64,000 bases of DNA from Alteromonas macleodii ATCC 27126 (GCF_000172635.2 NC_018632.1:1488001-1552000), one strand, 5' to 3'. Shown: positions 16,719 to 27,010, numbered from the stretch's first letter. The notes: generated from the letters alone by a model not told the origin. Translations and numbers: made by a program.

Positions 16719-16750
16719 AAAGTTAGCTTCATTATTGTTGAAGAAACAAA

Positions 16751-16792
16751 AAAGCCCCTGAAAACCAAAGTAATCTGATTTTCAGGGGCTTT
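16751..16792 (-). terminator. Terminator of the trp-yciI transcript
   Basis: AAAGCCCCTGAAAA pairs with TTTTCAGGGGCTTT (14 bases, loop of 14). Read on the minus strand the stem is followed by a run of T. It lies 42 bases past the yciI stop and closes the trp operon; the plus-direction T run is weaker. Confidence 0.88.
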
Positions 16793-16834
16793 CGCTATTT
16801 AACATTAATTACGATATAACGCTTAGCTCAAAAT

Positions 16835-17134
16835 CTAAGGCAAGACCTTTTTGTAAGGTTTAACTACAACACTTTCGTAAACACCAGCTTCGATGTACGG
16901 ATCAGCGTCTGCCCATGCTTGAGCAGCTTCTAGTGAATCAAACTCTGCTACTACTAGAGAGCCGGTAAAGCCGGCTGGGCCAGGATCTGGGCTATCTACA
17001 GCAGGGAAGGGGCCTGCCATAACTAAACGGCCCGCATCTTTTAATACATTCAAACGTTCAAGGTGAGCAGGGCGCGCTACCAAGCGTTTTTCTAGACTGT
17101 CCGCAACATCGGTTGCACAAATCATATATAGCAT
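16835..17134 (-). CDS. yciI: YciI family protein
   Basis: A 99-residue ferredoxin-like fold protein starting [17 protein letters not shown], with the conserved [24 protein letters not shown] and [16 protein letters not shown] segments. The family includes dehydrochlorinase-like enzymes, but YciI itself has no settled function. It starts 4 bases after the trpA stop, so it is the last gene of the trp transcript, ahead of the terminator at 16751. Confidence 0.9.
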   Translation of the reverse strand: MLYMICATDVADSLEKRLVARPAHLERLNVLKDAGRLVMAGPFPAVDSPDPGPAGFTGSLVVAEFDSLEAAQAWADADPYIEAGVYESVVVKPYKKVLP

Positions 17135-17138
17135 GCGT

Positions 17139-17948
17139 TTATCCTTTCGCCGTAGCGGCTTTCATGCTTTCAACAAAGCTGCCGAGCTCGCTTAGCATTT
17201 TGTGACTGTCCGATAAATTGGCAGCGATAATATTCACTGTCGCCGAGCCTGAAATTGCGCCAGCGGCACCAGCGTCAATAGCAGATTTAACCTGTTCCGG
17301 TGTAGAAATACCAAAACCTAACAATGCTGGTGCTGCTTTGTGTTTGTTCAAGCGCTCAATAAGCTCTGAAGCAGGCACGTTTGCGGCAGTTTCTGCGCCA
17401 GTAACGCCAGCACGACCCAGCAAATACGTGTAACCTTTCGAGTATTCCCCGATTTTTTCCATGGTTTCGTCAGTAGCATTAGGTGGTGCAATCAGAATTT
17501 GTGAAATGCCAGTGGCTTCGGCTGCTTTTTGAAAAGGTGCCGCTTCGCGAATAGGAACGTCAGCGACCAAAATTGAGTCAACGCCTGCCTCTTGCGCTTT
17601 ATTGTAAAAGTTCTCAATACCTTGGGCCATTACTAAGTTGCTGTACAGTAGCAAGCCGATAGGCACATTAGGATATTTTGCGCGAACACGTGAAATAACG
17701 CCCAAGCAATCTGCTACCGTCACCTTATTACTTAATGCGCGAATGGCAGAAGCTTGGATTGTGGGGCCGTCGGCGATGGGGTCAGAGTAAGGTATACCTA
17801 ACTCAAGTGCGTCAGCACCGCTTTCTACCAGCTGGCAAATAATGGCTTCAGATTGCGCTAAATCGGGGTCACCTACCATTACAAAAGGTACGAAAGCGCC
17901 TTGGTTCTTTTTATCAAGCCCGGCAAACATTTGTGCATATCTATCCAT
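17139..17948 (-). CDS. trpA: Tryptophan synthase alpha chain
   Basis: Cleaves indole-3-glycerol phosphate to indole, which is channelled to TrpB. It is a 269-residue TIM barrel: [32 protein letters not shown] (catalytic Glu and Asp), [29 protein letters not shown] and the phosphate-binding GFGIS / GAISGSA loops. It overlaps the trpB stop by one base (TAATG). A GTGACTGTCC word at 17202-17211 codes in frame for LSDSH near the C-terminus. Confidence 0.97.
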   Translation of the reverse strand: MDRYAQMFAGLDKKNQGAFVPFVMVGDPDLAQSEAIICQLVESGADALELGIPYSDPIADGPTIQASAIRALSNKVTVADCLGVISRVRAKYPNVPIGLLLYSNLVMAQGIENFYNKAQEAGVDSILVADVPIREAAPFQKAAEATGISQILIAPPNATDETMEKIGEYSKGYTYLLGRAGVTGAETAANVPASELIERLNKHKAAPALLGFGISTPEQVKSAIDAGAAGAISGSATVNIIAANLSDSHKMLSELGSFVESMKAATAKG

Positions 17949-19129
17949 TATAAATCGTCCCCTAAAATGTTGATAACGTGCGCTAAATCTTTGTCGCCAC
18001 GACCTGATAAGTTAACTACGATGATGGTTTCTTCTTCCGCTTCATCTGCCATATTAAGCGCGTGCGCTAAGGCATGCGACGATTCAAGGGCAGGAATAAT
18101 ACCTTCTTTTCTTGCAAGCAATTGGAATGCGTTCAGCGCTTCTTCGTCGGTGGCGGCCACGTATTCCGCTCGGCCAATGTCGTGAAGATAAGCATGCTGA
18201 GGGCCAACAGCAGGGTAGTCCAGTCCAGCAGATACTGAGTAGCTCTCTTCAATCTGGCCTTCTTTGTCTTGCATAATGAAGGTGTATGCGCCGTGAAGAA
18301 TACCTTTTGTACCCGTCACGATAGTTGCGCCGTGCTCTTTGGTGTGCACACCTTTACCCGCAGGCTCAACGCCCACCAGGCGTACAGAAGGCTCTTCAAT
18401 AAAGTCTGCAAACATACCGATAGCATTTGAGCCTCCGCCCACACATGCCACTACTGCGTCAGGTAAGCGACCTTCTTTTTCCATAATTTGTGCGCGAGTC
18501 TCTTCGCCAATCATGCGGTGATATTCACGAACAATAGTCGGGAACGGGTGAGGACCCGCGGCTGTGCCTAACAAATAGTGCGCTTTATCATAGTTTGCTG
18601 ACCAGTCGCGCATGGCTTCGTTTACGGCATCTTTAAGGGTACCTGAGCCTGCGTTTACAGGAATAACCTCTGCGCCCATAAGCTTCATTCGGAACACGTT
18701 TGGCGCTTGACGCTCAACGTCTTTCGCACCCATATAAATACGTGCCTTTAGCCCCAACAATGCACATGCTAACGCAGTTGCAACACCGTGTTGGCCCGCG
18801 CCTGTTTCGGCAATAACTTCTTTTTTACCCATGCGCTTGGTAAGTAGCGCTTGGCCCAACACCTGGTTAGTTTTGTGAGCGCCACCGTGTAGTAAGTCTT
18901 CACGCTTTAGGTATAACTTCACCTTTGGGTTACTTACCAGATTGCGAGTTAACGTCATTGACGTTGGGCGACCGGCGTAGTCTTTTAACAGAGATAAAAA
19001 CTCTTCGTTAAATGTCGGGTCGTCCTTGGCATCCAAAAATGCTTTTTCCAGTTGGTCTAGTGCTGGAATTAGTAGTTCGGGCACGTACATGCCACCAAAT
19101 TCACCAAATTTTGTATCTAACTGGTTCAT
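17948..19129 (-). CDS. trpB: Tryptophan synthase beta chain
   Basis: A PLP enzyme condensing indole with serine to give tryptophan. It has 393 residues, the usual length. The PLP lysine is in HGGAHKTNQ (K86), the phosphate-binding glycine loop is [11 protein letters not shown], and [10 protein letters not shown] precedes the active site. The C-terminal NLSGRGDKD is intact. It forms the alpha2-beta2 complex with TrpA, whose gene follows with a one-base overlap; trpCF lies 20 bases upstream. Confidence 0.98.
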   Translation of the reverse strand: MNQLDTKFGEFGGMYVPELLIPALDQLEKAFLDAKDDPTFNEEFLSLLKDYAGRPTSMTLTRNLVSNPKVKLYLKREDLLHGGAHKTNQVLGQALLTKRMGKKEVIAETGAGQHGVATALACALLGLKARIYMGAKDVERQAPNVFRMKLMGAEVIPVNAGSGTLKDAVNEAMRDWSANYDKAHYLLGTAAGPHPFPTIVREYHRMIGEETRAQIMEKEGRLPDAVVACVGGGSNAIGMFADFIEEPSVRLVGVEPAGKGVHTKEHGATIVTGTKGILHGAYTFIMQDKEGQIEESYSVSAGLDYPAVGPQHAYLHDIGRAEYVAATDEEALNAFQLLARKEGIIPALESSHALAHALNMADEAEEETIIVVNLSGRGDKDLAHVINILGDDL

Positions 19130-19149
19130 TACGTTGTCCTGTATTTAAA

Positions 19150-20559
19150 TTAGTAACGGCGGCAAATGGCAAAAAGCGCGTCGAGTTTTTCTTCGCTTTT
19201 CACGCCGGGTGCGGTTTCTACGCCTGAATTCACATCAATAGCACCACAGCCGGTTGCAATAGCTTCTGCAACATTCTGGGCGTTAATACCGCCAGCAAGC
19301 ACTAACTTATGCTTCGCTTCGATATCGTTTAATAGTTGCCAGTTGAACGCTTCGCCTGTACCGCCTTTGGCATCACCCACTTGGCAATCCAGAAGAACAC
19401 GGCTTACAAGGCTATTTTTTAAGTGTCTGTCCACTGCGTCTGGTAGTGCGCCAGAAGAGGTTGCTTTAACACCTTCGACTTTCCAAATTTCACAACCTTC
19501 TGGAAGCTTGGCAGCAAGCGCTGAAATGTAGGTGTCATCTTCGCTGCCGTGAAGCTGCACGGCAAAAAGGTTGAGCAAGGCGGCGAGTGATGCCACTTCA
19601 TCAATGTCGTGATTAACGAACACACCAACAAAAGCACCGTCAATGCTCTGCGTTATAGTCAAAGCCTGTGCTTCGCTCACATAGCGTGGCGATTTTTCAG
19701 CGAAGATAAGCCCGCCAAAGCTAGCGCCTTTATCAAACGCCATTTGCGCTTGTTCGGGGTTGGTAAGCCCGCACACTTTAACTGCGCCATTCACTAACGT
19801 TTTCACAGCGCGCGGTAGGTCAGCCTCTGCCATTAACGCACTGCCCACCAAAAAGCCTTGGGATACAGGCGCTAAACGAAGCACGTCTTGATGTGTGTAT
19901 ATGCCCGACTCTGAAATAACCACGTAGTCGTGCGTGGCTTTTTCAAGCATGGGCACAAGGAGTTCGGTTGTGGCTAAATCGGTAGAAAGGTCGCGTAAGT
20001 TGCGATTATTGATACCAATGATGTTGGCTTCAAGGGCAATAGCGCGCTCCATTTCTTCTTCATTACTTACTTCGGTAAGAATGTCTAATGACAGAGCATT
20101 GGCAACGCTTGCCAACTCGCGATATTCGTCATCATTTAGCACACTAAGCATTAATAGCACTGCGTCGGCATTATAGTGACGGGCTAGATACACTTGATAG
20201 GTATCAACGAAGAAATCTTTGTTAAGCACAGGCTGAGCAACACGCTCAGTAACATAAGCTAAGTACTCAAATTTACCTTGGAAGTACTTCTCGTCTGTCA
20301 GCACAGAAATACCGGCAGCATAAGGCGTGTAAGCCGCTAAGATCTCGTCTAAATCGAAATGCTCTCGAATAAGACCTTTTGAAGGCGATGCTTTTTTGCA
20401 TTCGAAGATAAAGCCTGCGTTTGGCTCACTAAGTGCGGCAAATAAACTCTTTTCGGAAGGAACTAGATTCGCCTTGAAGCTTTCCAGCGGCAGTGCTTCT
20501 TTGCGTGCGGCCACTTCTTCTCGTTTGTCTGCAACAATTTTCTCAAGCACATTAGCCAT
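19150..20559 (-). CDS. trpCF: Bifunctional indole-3-glycerol phosphate synthase / phosphoribosylanthranilate isomerase
   Basis: A fused two-barrel enzyme of 469 residues. The TrpC half (about 1-255) has FIFECKKASPSKGLIR, PVLNKDFFVD, AVLLMLSVL and GINNRNLRDL. The TrpF half (about 256-469) starts VKVCGLTNPEQ and has GGLIFAEKSPRYVS and LLDCQVGDAKGGTGEAFNW. It performs two consecutive steps, isomerisation of PRA and ring closure to indole-3-glycerol phosphate. It overlaps trpD by 8 bases. A GTGTCTGTCC word at 19423-19432 codes for VDRHLK inside the TrpF half, in a loop region between KATSSGALPDA and VLLDCQ. Confidence 0.97.
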   Translation of the reverse strand: MANVLEKIVADKREEVAARKEALPLESFKANLVPSEKSLFAALSEPNAGFIFECKKASPSKGLIREHFDLDEILAAYTPYAAGISVLTDEKYFQGKFEYLAYVTERVAQPVLNKDFFVDTYQVYLARHYNADAVLLMLSVLNDDEYRELASVANALSLDILTEVSNEEEMERAIALEANIIGINNRNLRDLSTDLATTELLVPMLEKATHDYVVISESGIYTHQDVLRLAPVSQGFLVGSALMAEADLPRAVKTLVNGAVKVCGLTNPEQAQMAFDKGASFGGLIFAEKSPRYVSEAQALTITQSIDGAFVGVFVNHDIDEVASLAALLNLFAVQLHGSEDDTYISALAAKLPEGCEIWKVEGVKATSSGALPDAVDRHLKNSLVSRVLLDCQVGDAKGGTGEAFNWQLLNDIEAKHKLVLAGGINAQNVAEAIATGCGAIDVNSGVETAPGVKSEEKLDALFAICRRY

Positions 20560-21583
20560 TCGTGCTTACCTCCTGAGTAATTTTGGCAACCTTCGTTAAT
20601 AACTGCATGGGTAACCCTTCGGCCATAGCGTTCATCGCCATTTCAGCCCCTTCTTTGAAGGTTGAGGCTTTGCCGGTTACTTTCAACAGTGCCCCGCAGT
20701 TCATGGCGATAGCGGCACGGTGCGCCTCTTTACCTTCGCCGTTTAGCGCTGCTTCAACAAATTGTCTGTTTTCTTCAGGTTCACCGCCCTCAATCGCAGA
20801 AAGAGGATAATGAGGTAAACCGAAGTCTTCGGCGGTAACGGTAAGCTTGCGAATATCGCCATGCTCAAGGTCGTAAATCATTGATTCGCCGTGAAGCGCC
20901 AGTTCATCCAAGCCATCGCCATGCACTATCATTGCGCGGTGTTGGCCAAGCAGCATAAGGGTTTTTGCGTAAGGTTCAAGCAGTTCAGGAGAGTATACGC
21001 CGAAAACGCCATGAGTTGGACCCGCCGGGTTTGCCAGCGGCCCCAGTATATTAAATAAGGTTCTGGTCTTCATCGCAGCGCGCACGGGGGCTGCGTGGCG
21101 CATACCGGCGTGATAAACCGGTGCAAAAAGAAATGTGAAATTTGCTTCATCTAAGCACTTGCGGGAAGTTTCTGGGCTTATTTCTAAATTAAGACCAAAC
21201 TGGCGAAACAAATCAGCAGAGCCAGACTTACTCGATACACTGCGATTACCGTGTTTCGCCACCTTCACGCCACAAGAAGCGGCAACCACCCCAGCTGCAC
21301 TGGAAATATTAATGGTGTTGTGGCCATCTCCGCCTGTACCAACGATATCTGCAAACTCATAAGACGGTGTGGGAAAGGGCAGTGCATTGGCAACCATGGC
21401 ACTCGCCGCACCCGCAATTTCGCTGGGAGATTCTTTTTTCATTTTCAGCGCAGTCAGCACTGAAGCAATCATCACCTCGCTTTGTTCACCGTGCATGATG
21501 CTGTTAAACAAGCTGTATGCCTCGGTTTGCGACAGTGATTCTCGCAACATAATTTGTTCTAGTAGAGGGCCTGCATTAAGCAT
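20552..21583 (-). CDS. trpD: Anthranilate phosphoribosyltransferase
   Basis: Transfers phosphoribosyl from PRPP to anthranilate. The 343-residue protein has the [20 protein letters not shown]/phosphate loop, [15 protein letters not shown] and [20 protein letters not shown]. It is a stand-alone TrpD and not fused to TrpG as in enterics. It overlaps trpG by 8 bases and trpCF by 8 bases, indicating tight translational coupling. Confidence 0.97.
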   Translation of the reverse strand: MLNAGPLLEQIMLRESLSQTEAYSLFNSIMHGEQSEVMIASVLTALKMKKESPSEIAGAASAMVANALPFPTPSYEFADIVGTGGDGHNTINISSAAGVVAASCGVKVAKHGNRSVSSKSGSADLFRQFGLNLEISPETSRKCLDEANFTFLFAPVYHAGMRHAAPVRAAMKTRTLFNILGPLANPAGPTHGVFGVYSPELLEPYAKTLMLLGQHRAMIVHGDGLDELALHGESMIYDLEHGDIRKLTVTAEDFGLPHYPLSAIEGGEPEENRQFVEAALNGEGKEAHRAAIAMNCGALLKVTGKASTFKEGAEMAMNAMAEGLPMQLLTKVAKITQEVSTNG

Positions 21584-22208
21584 GGTTCGCTCCCTGTAAC
21601 GTTAAATAGTCAATACTTTGCTTTAACAGCATACTGCCGTGGGCTGTTAAAATAGATTCTGGGTGAAATTGGAAACCCAACATGCGATCTTCGCTGTTGT
21701 AAACTGCCATTACGGCCTCACTGCCGTCATCGTTTATTGTAGATGCGCAAACAGTAAGGTTTTCAGGCAATGAATGTGCCACTAAAGAGTGGTAGCGTGC
21801 TACATGTAAGGGCTGCTGTAAGCCTTTGAACATGGCGTCTTCAGAATGGGTAATAGCAGAAGACTTGCCGTGCATAACTTGGCTGGCGCGACCTACGGTG
21901 CCGCCGTAATGCTCAACAATGGCTTGGTGGCCTAAGCAAATTCCAATAACGGGGAACACGCCGTGTACCTTTTTAAGTAGCTCAGGCATACAGCCAGCTT
22001 CACTTGGTGCACCTGGGCCTGGCGACAGCATAAGAAGCACTGGGCCTTTTGTTGCTTGTTCCTGCATTCTTTCAAACAGAGCATTTGCTGAAACCGTGTT
22101 GCGATAGACTTTAATGTCTAGGTTTAAGGTGCGCAGTTCGTCCACAAGGTTGTAGGTAAATGAGTCTACATTGTCGAGCAAAAATAGGGTGGTCACTTGC
22201 TGATTCAT
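21576..22208 (-). CDS. trpG: Anthranilate synthase component II (glutamine amidotransferase)
   Basis: Supplies ammonia from glutamine to TrpE. It has 210 residues with the class I triad: the nucleophile in GICLGHQAI (C91), and H and E in [24 protein letters not shown] opens the protein and [14 protein letters not shown] forms the oxyanion region. Its start overlaps the trpE stop as ATGA. Being unfused to TrpD matches Alteromonadales rather than Enterobacterales. Confidence 0.96.
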   Translation of the reverse strand: MNQQVTTLFLLDNVDSFTYNLVDELRTLNLDIKVYRNTVSANALFERMQEQATKGPVLLMLSPGPGAPSEAGCMPELLKKVHGVFPVIGICLGHQAIVEHYGGTVGRASQVMHGKSSAITHSEDAMFKGLQQPLHVARYHSLVAHSLPENLTVCASTINDDGSEAVMAVYNSEDRMLGFQFHPESILTAHGSMLLKQSIDYLTLQGANHA

Positions 22209-23941
22209 GCGTTGCCTCCTTCATTTAATGCAACGTTGATACTTTCAGCTTCTTCTTGTAGCGCTGCTTTTACTGCACCAATTACCGCTTGTGCCTTAGC
22301 GCGGGTTTCATCAGCTTCAGCTTGTGGAACCGAGTCATATACTACACCTGCACCCGCTTGAATATAAGCCGTGCCGTTTTTCACAAACGCTGAGCGAATG
22401 ACAATACAAGTGTCCATATCGCCTTGACCATTCAAGTAGCCAACCGCACCGCCATAACTGCCGCGGCGTTTTTTCTCTACTTCGCGAATTAACGTCGCTG
22501 CGCTTACTTTTGGTGCGCCAACTAGAGTGCCCATATTCATGCAGGCTTGATAAGCGTGCAGTGGATCTAAGTCGTCACGTAGCTGGCCAACCACGCGTGA
22601 CACCAAGTGCATCACGTGAGAGTAACGGTCAACTTTTAGCAAGTCTTTCACATAGCGCGTACCTGGGCGACTCACTTTTGCAACATCGTTTCGGGCAAGG
22701 TCAACCAGCATAATGTGCTCAGACTTTTCTTTGGTGTCTTCGCGAAGGTTGAGCTCAATACGGCTGTCTAAATCTCTATCAATACTGCCGTCGGGGCGCT
22801 TGCCACGTGGACGGGTACCGGCAATCGGGTAGATCTCTACCTGATTACTTTCTCTTTCGTATTTGAGCGCTGATTCAGGAGAGGCGCCAAATATGCTGAA
22901 AGCGGCATCTTGCATGTAAAACATGTAAGGGCTTGGGTTTGATTCTTTAAGTTTAGCGTAAGCAAGTAGCGGCGACGGGCAGGGGAGAGAGAATGTGCGC
23001 GAGGGCACAACCTGAAAAATGTCGCCGGCTAAAATGTGCTGTTTTAAGTCCAGCACATGGTTGCAAAACTGTTCATCACTTAAATCAACACTAACTTCAA
23101 CGCTTGGGTCAAAAGAAGAAAGTGACTGTCCGTTTTGAGTTTCGTTTGAGTTTTCTGAGTTGGAAACGAGTGACTGTCCGCTTTGTGCTTCACTTTCTAC
23201 ATCAGCAATCTTTGCTGTATTTGCACCTACTAGCACGGGTTCAGCGGGCATATCGTGTAGCTGCTGATGAATTGCTTCTAAGCGCTGAGCAATGGCAAAG
23301 TATTGCTGGGCTACGTCTTGTCCGCTAAAAACACTGCCAATTAAATGGGTTTCGCGGGTTTGGTGGTCAACGGTAATTAAAGTTTCTGCTAAGTAAAATA
23401 CAAAGTCTGGACAGTCATTTTCACCTTCTGCAACGTTAGGTAATTTTTCAAAGCCTGCTAGCATGTCATAGGCAAAAACACCGCCTAAGAAAACGGCGTG
23501 GGGATGCTGGCGGATTGGCGTTATCTTATTGATAACAATGCGAAGCGCGTCCATTACGCTTGCGGCCTTTAAGCGGCTGTCTTCGTCAAGTTCACCGTCG
23601 GCTTCATCACACACCAACGTAATTGAAGTGTCTGTCCTTTCTTTGATGTGTAGGCCGTCAGGGGCGTGGTCAACAAATAAAGGTAACACTGAAGCGCCGT
23701 TGCCTGTCAGTGCTTTCACTTCAACGCGGTTGCCCCGGCATTCCATGCGCAGTGCTGCGTCAACCATTAACAAGCTTTGTAAATCGTCTTTAGAATCAAT
23801 TTCTGCCGACTCTAAAAGCAATGCGTTATTTTTATTGCCACAAAGGTGGGCAAACGCGGCAAGTGGATCATCGACATAGTGTCCCACCTGCTCAATTGTC
23901 TCTACCTTACCTGGAGAAATCCCCAGTTCCGCTAAACTCAT
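22205..23941 (-). CDS. trpE: Anthranilate synthase component I
   Basis: Makes anthranilate from chorismate with TrpG. The ATG at 23941 (MSLAELG) is preferred because TTGGAGAG precedes it and because the upstream frame runs into the attenuator. The product has 578 residues. The tryptophan feedback motif LLLES is at 41-45; the chorismate-binding half carries [39 protein letters not shown] and [10 protein letters not shown]. Between the N-terminal and catalytic parts is a low-complexity linker of about 40 residues holding two GQSL units, each made by a GTGACTGTCC word (23122-23131, 23170-23179). A third word at 23628-23637 encodes RTDTS. The linker makes the protein longer than usual (about 520). 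Confidence 0.96.
   Translation of the reverse strand: MSLAELGISPGKVETIEQVGHYVDDPLAAFAHLCGNKNNALLLESAEIDSKDDLQSLLMVDAALRMECRGNRVEVKALTGNGASVLPLFVDHAPDGLHIKERTDTSITLVCDEADGELDEDSRLKAASVMDALRIVINKITPIRQHPHAVFLGGVFAYDMLAGFEKLPNVAEGENDCPDFVFYLAETLITVDHQTRETHLIGSVFSGQDVAQQYFAIAQRLEAIHQQLHDMPAEPVLVGANTAKIADVESEAQSGQSLVSNSENSNETQNGQSLSSFDPSVEVSVDLSDEQFCNHVLDLKQHILAGDIFQVVPSRTFSLPCPSPLLAYAKLKESNPSPYMFYMQDAAFSIFGASPESALKYERESNQVEIYPIAGTRPRGKRPDGSIDRDLDSRIELNLREDTKEKSEHIMLVDLARNDVAKVSRPGTRYVKDLLKVDRYSHVMHLVSRVVGQLRDDLDPLHAYQACMNMGTLVGAPKVSAATLIREVEKKRRGSYGGAVGYLNGQGDMDTCIVIRSAFVKNGTAYIQAGAGVVYDSVPQAEADETRAKAQAVIGAVKAALQEEAESINVALNEGGNA
23122..23179 (+). repeat. Paired in-frame words in the TrpE linker
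   Basis: GTGACTGTCC at 23122-23131 and 23170-23179, 48 bases apart (a multiple of three), giving SGQSLVSN and NGQSLSSF with similar neighbours. The segment looks like an internally duplicated, repeat-derived insertion in a non-catalytic linker. Confidence 0.7.
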
Positions 23942-23972
23942 TTTTGCTACTCTCCAACTGCAAAAAGACAAA

Positions 23973-23996
23973 AAAAAGGCCCGTATTAACGGGCCT
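23973..23996 (-). terminator. trp operon attenuator (terminator 3:4)
   Basis: On the minus strand GGCCCGT and ACGGGCC pair around TAAT, followed by eight T. The 5' arm GCCCGTTA is exactly complementary to TAACGGGC, which overlaps the stop codon of the trpL leader peptide, so the two pairings exclude each other. This is the classical 2:3 versus 3:4 choice that couples transcription of trpE onward to translation of the tryptophan codons. Confidence 0.92.
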
Positions 23997-24036
23997 TTAT
24001 GTGTATTCATTCACGCACTACAGTGCACACCGCCCG

Positions 24037-24102
24037 TTAAGTTAGGGAGTGCCACCACCAAGCTGCAACTGTCATTGCTGTTGAAATATTGTATGAATGC
24101 AT
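24037..24102 (-). CDS. trpL: trp operon leader peptide
   Basis: A 21-codon frame ending AAWWWHSLT with three tandem tryptophan codons. The start at 24102 is chosen over the in-frame ATG at 24075 because GAG lies about 7 bases upstream; the shorter form would be 12 residues. Its stop codon lies inside TAACGGGC, the antiterminator strand. A ribosome stalled at the Trp codons leaves this strand free to pair with the terminator arm, while one that reaches the stop covers it. It lies about 40 bases before the attenuator hairpin and precedes trpE. Confidence 0.9.
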   Translation of the reverse strand: MHSYNISTAMTVAAWWWHSLT

Positions 24103-24207
24103 GAATTACTCGTTGTTTTTCCAAACTTCAATAGGATTTGAAGCGGTTAGTACGTATACTTTGTGTGTATAGAAGAAAACAAATTGCCGTTTGTGTCAAC
24201 CTAAAAT
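24103..24207. promoter_or_regulatory. Divergent trpL / rnm control region
   Basis: This 105-base gap must hold the trp promoter. On the minus strand TATACA (24171-24166) is a plausible -10, but no well-spaced -35 is evident. GGTTAGTACGTATACT (24145-24160) resembles one half of a TrpR operator (GTTAACTAGTAC); the second half is not recognisable, so TrpR control is only a possibility. Confidence 0.35.
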
Positions 24208-25075
24208 TTGCATAAGACATTGAAAATAGATCTACACAGTCATACAAAATTCTCTGATGGCCACCTAACGCCAGAAGAATTAATCCTTCGCGCGCACACC
24301 ATGCAGGTGGATGCGCTTGCCGTTACCGACCACGATACCGTAGCCGGTTTGGAAGAAGCACATGCTACTCAATCGAAGCAAAAACGTGCATTAACCATTA
24401 TTGATGGTGTTGAAATTTCCACCACTTGGCACAGTTTCGATATCCATGTAGTTGGATTCCCTGTTACGCCGATTCAAGGCGTTTCATCATCGGCTGCAAG
24501 GCCAGTCTCAAACCCGAGAAGCTCGAGCTGAAAAAATTGCTGATAAGCTCGAAAAGTGTGGGTTTGAAGGTGTTCTAACGCGAGCAAAAGCGCTAGCGGG
24601 CGTTGGCCAGGTGACACGGGCGCACTTTGCGCGCGTATTAGTAAATAACTACGGTGTGCCAAGTATGGACGCCGCGTTTAAAAAGTATCTTGGCAAAGGC
24701 AAACGAGCTGCAGTTAAAGCAGAGTGGCCAAGCATCGAAACGGCTATCGAGTGGATCCACGATGCAGGTGGACAAGCTGTACTGGCTCATCCTGCTCATT
24801 ATGATATGACAGCGAAGTGGCTACGGCGCTTGGTGGCATTGTTCGAACAAGCCGGTGGCGACGCCATTGAAACCGCATTTCCAGGTATCAATAAAACCAA
24901 ACAAGAGCTTATTAATGAGCTTGCACAAACCCATCAGTTACTAGCATCGGCGGGCTCTGATTTTCACTTTCCGTCTCGTTGGACTGAGCTGGGTAAGAAC
25001 CTCGGCATTAGCAGTAAGCTCACACCCGTATGGCATAATTGGAAACAATTTGAAGGGCAGGTGGCCGAGAGCTAA
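24208..25075 (+). pseudogene. rnm: RNase AM-like PHP phosphoesterase (YciV/TrpH), frameshifted
   Basis: A member of the PHP family of 5'-3' exonucleases that trim rRNA 5' ends. The first part reads KIDLHSHTKFSDGHLTPEE ... VTDHDTV ... IDGVEIST, carrying the metal ligands. At about 24478 the frame shifts; the second frame continues REARAEKIADKLEK ... VTRAHFARVLVNN ... AVLAHPAHYD ... AGSDFHFPSRW to the normal end. Removing one G from the GG at 24478-24479 restores a continuous product (VTPIQAFHHRLQ) of about 288 residues, the family length. So this is either a recent pseudogene or a one-base sequence error. The start appears to be TTG (24208) with no clear ribosome site. Its place divergent from trpL is as in E. 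coli. Confidence 0.85.
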
Positions 25076-25237
25076 GGAAATCTAATTTGCAACGCTCTCG
25101 GTATAAATGGGCAAGGTAAGGCAAATGGTTCACGTACGGTTGATGAGCGCTAAAGCTAATTAAAATGCCGAGAGTTGGTTGGTAAAAAGCTTAAAAACGA
25201 GTTTTACCCACGAGCTTAACCAGCAAGCTTTACGAGT

Positions 25238-25247
25238 GGACAGACAC
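25238..25247 (-). repeat. Single dispersed word upstream of yciO
   Basis: One exact GGACAGACAC (plus-strand reading) in the 226-base gap between rnm and yciO, in the direction of transcription of both genes. A short inverted repeat GGTAAAA/TTTTACC lies just before it. Confidence 0.8.
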
Positions 25248-25301
25248 TTACCTCGTTGGCAAAGTAGTATCGTTCTGCGCGTTTAAGAAAAGGAAGTAAT
25301 T

Positions 25302-25922
25302 ATGAGTCAATTTTTCTATGTGCACCCCGACAACCCGCAAAAGCGCCTAATTAGTCAGGCTTGTGAGTTAATTCGAGAGGGAGCAGTGGTGGTGTATCCG
25401 ACAGACTCAGGCTACGCCATAGGTTGCCAAATGGAAGACAAAAAGGCGCTTGAGCAGTTGTGTCGTATTCGTCAAATCGATAAAGATCACAACTTTACCT
25501 TAATGTGTCGAGACATGTCTGAGCTATCAATTTACGCAAAGGTAGACAACACGGCGTTCAGGCAAATTAAGAACAACACACCAGGGCGTTACACCTTCGT
25601 GTTGAAAGCGACCCGCGAAGTACCAAAGCGTTTGCAAAATCCTAAACGTAAAACCATAGGTATTCGCGTGCCCGATAACGCCATTGCACTTGCATTATTG
25701 GAAGAGCTGGGCGAGCCGTTGATGTCAACGTCTTTGATTTTGCCAGGTAACACCATGGCCGAATCAGACCCAGATGTCATTCGCGACAACTTAGAAAAGC
25801 AAGTAGGGCTTATTATTCACGGTGGTTACATTGGTGAGCAGCCCACTACCGTGGTTGATTTGTCGGAAGACACACCAGTAATTGTGCGACATGGCACGGG
25901 CGATCCGTCTCCCTTTGAGTAA
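25302..25922 (+). CDS. yciO: YciO, Sua5/YrdC/YwlC family protein
   Basis: A 206-residue paralogue of the threonylcarbamoyl-AMP synthase TsaC/Sua5. It shows the YrdC fold motifs VVVYPTDSGYAIGC, LCRIRQIDKDHNFTLMCRDMSEL, PGRYTFVLKAT, KTIGIRVPDN and MSTSLILPG. In E. coli YciO does not replace TsaC well, so its physiological role is uncertain. AAGGAAG precedes the ATG. Gene order rnm-yciO-...-rluB resembles the enteric trp-distal region, here with scpAB inserted. Confidence 0.92.
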   Translation: MSQFFYVHPDNPQKRLISQACELIREGAVVVYPTDSGYAIGCQMEDKKALEQLCRIRQIDKDHNFTLMCRDMSELSIYAKVDNTAFRQIKNNTPGRYTFVLKATREVPKRLQNPKRKTIGIRVPDNAIALALLEELGEPLMSTSLILPGNTMAESDPDVIRDNLEKQVGLIIHGGYIGEQPTTVVDLSEDTPVIVRHGTGDPSPFE

Positions 25923-26116
25923 CTTTCGTTAGGCTGGCTTTTTGAAGAGACTGTTTTAAATAGGTTATTTTAAATAGCTTCTTTTGCTAGTTGCAGGTGG
26001 GAGTTATAGTAGGAAACCGTAAGCTATGTTGCGAGGGCCTGTAGCGCTTCGGTTTGCAGCGAAGCGCTGCAAGTTCTCGCGTGAACGCGTAAATAATAAT
26101 ATCAATAATCGCCGCT

Positions 26117-27010
26117 TTGTTAGCGCGTAAAAACGGTTGTGGAACTGTGTCAGAGCTTGTTGAAGAAAATAATAACGATAATGATGCCTCTGTTGAGAAG
26201 GGGCTTTTGACACCTGTTCAGCAGCCGTTGCCACTTGCGTTTATTAATGGCGAAGCGCTAATTGAAAAGCCTGAAGATCTCTTCATTCCCCCCGATGCCC
26301 TAGAGGTCATATTAGAAACCTTCGAAGGGCCGCTCGACTTACTACTTTATCTGATTAGAAAACAAAAGTTTGATATCACCACACTGCCCATCGCTGATGT
26401 TACCAAGCAGTATATGGAGTATGTGGATGCCATGATGTCGCTAAAATTAGAGCTGGCGGCAGAGTACTTGCTGATGGCAGCCATATTGGCGGAAATTAAG
26501 TCCAGGCTTCTACTTCCTAAACGCAGTGACGATTCCGACGAAGAAGAAGACCCTCGAGCAGAGCTTATTCGCCGATTAAAAGAATACGAGCTAGTAAAGC
26601 AAGCGGCAGAAGATTTAGATATTCAGCCTAGACTTGAACGGGATATTTTCACCACTCACGTTGAACTAAGTGAGAATGTGGCGCCAATTCGCATTGAGCC
26701 CGATGTGTCTTTAGCTGAAATTGTATTGGCGTTCAGTGCGGCCATGAAGCGCGCTGAAGCGTTTGAACACCATACCATTGCACGGGAAGCACTGAGCACG
26801 CGAGAGCGCATGTCGCTCATTTTGTCGTTACTCACAACAACAGAATATACGCCACTTGAACGCCTATTTACGGTTGAAGAAGGTAAAGCTGGGGTAGTGG
26901 TTTGCTTCTTAGCAATTTTAGAATTAGTAAAAGAACAGCTAATTTTATGCATTCAGGCAGGTCCTTATGCAAAAATTCATGTAAAATTAGGTGCCCATGA
27001 AGAAAATTAA
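26117..27010 (+). CDS. scpA: Segregation and condensation protein A
   Basis: The kleisin subunit of the SMC-ScpAB condensin, acting on the nucleoid. The core begins at FEGPLDLLLYLIRKQKFDI (about residue 68), followed by AEYLLMAAILAEIKSRLLLP and a C-terminal winged-helix part that contacts the SMC head. There is an N-terminal extension of about 60 residues, rich in acidic and Asn residues, before the core. The start is uncertain: TTG 26117 and GTG 26147 are both in frame and neither has a good ribosome site. The end overlaps the start of scpB by 14 bases. Confidence 0.92.
   Translation: MLARKNGCGTVSELVEENNNDNDASVEKGLLTPVQQPLPLAFINGEALIEKPEDLFIPPDALEVILETFEGPLDLLLYLIRKQKFDITTLPIADVTKQYMEYVDAMMSLKLELAAEYLLMAAILAEIKSRLLLPKRSDDSDEEEDPRAELIRRLKEYELVKQAAEDLDIQPRLERDIFTTHVELSENVAPIRIEPDVSLAEIVLAFSAAMKRAEAFEHHTIAREALSTRERMSLILSLLTTTEYTPLERLFTVEEGKAGVVVCFLAILELVKEQLILCIQAGPYAKIHVKLGAHEEN

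Noticed and set aside
23409..23418. GGACAGTCAT in trpE looks like a reversed word copy.
   Set aside because: The last base differs, and the residues DCPDF lie in conserved TrpE sequence, so chance resemblance is likelier.
24145..24160. A full TrpR operator in the trp control region.
   Set aside because: Only one half-site-like stretch is visible; kept as a low-confidence note only.
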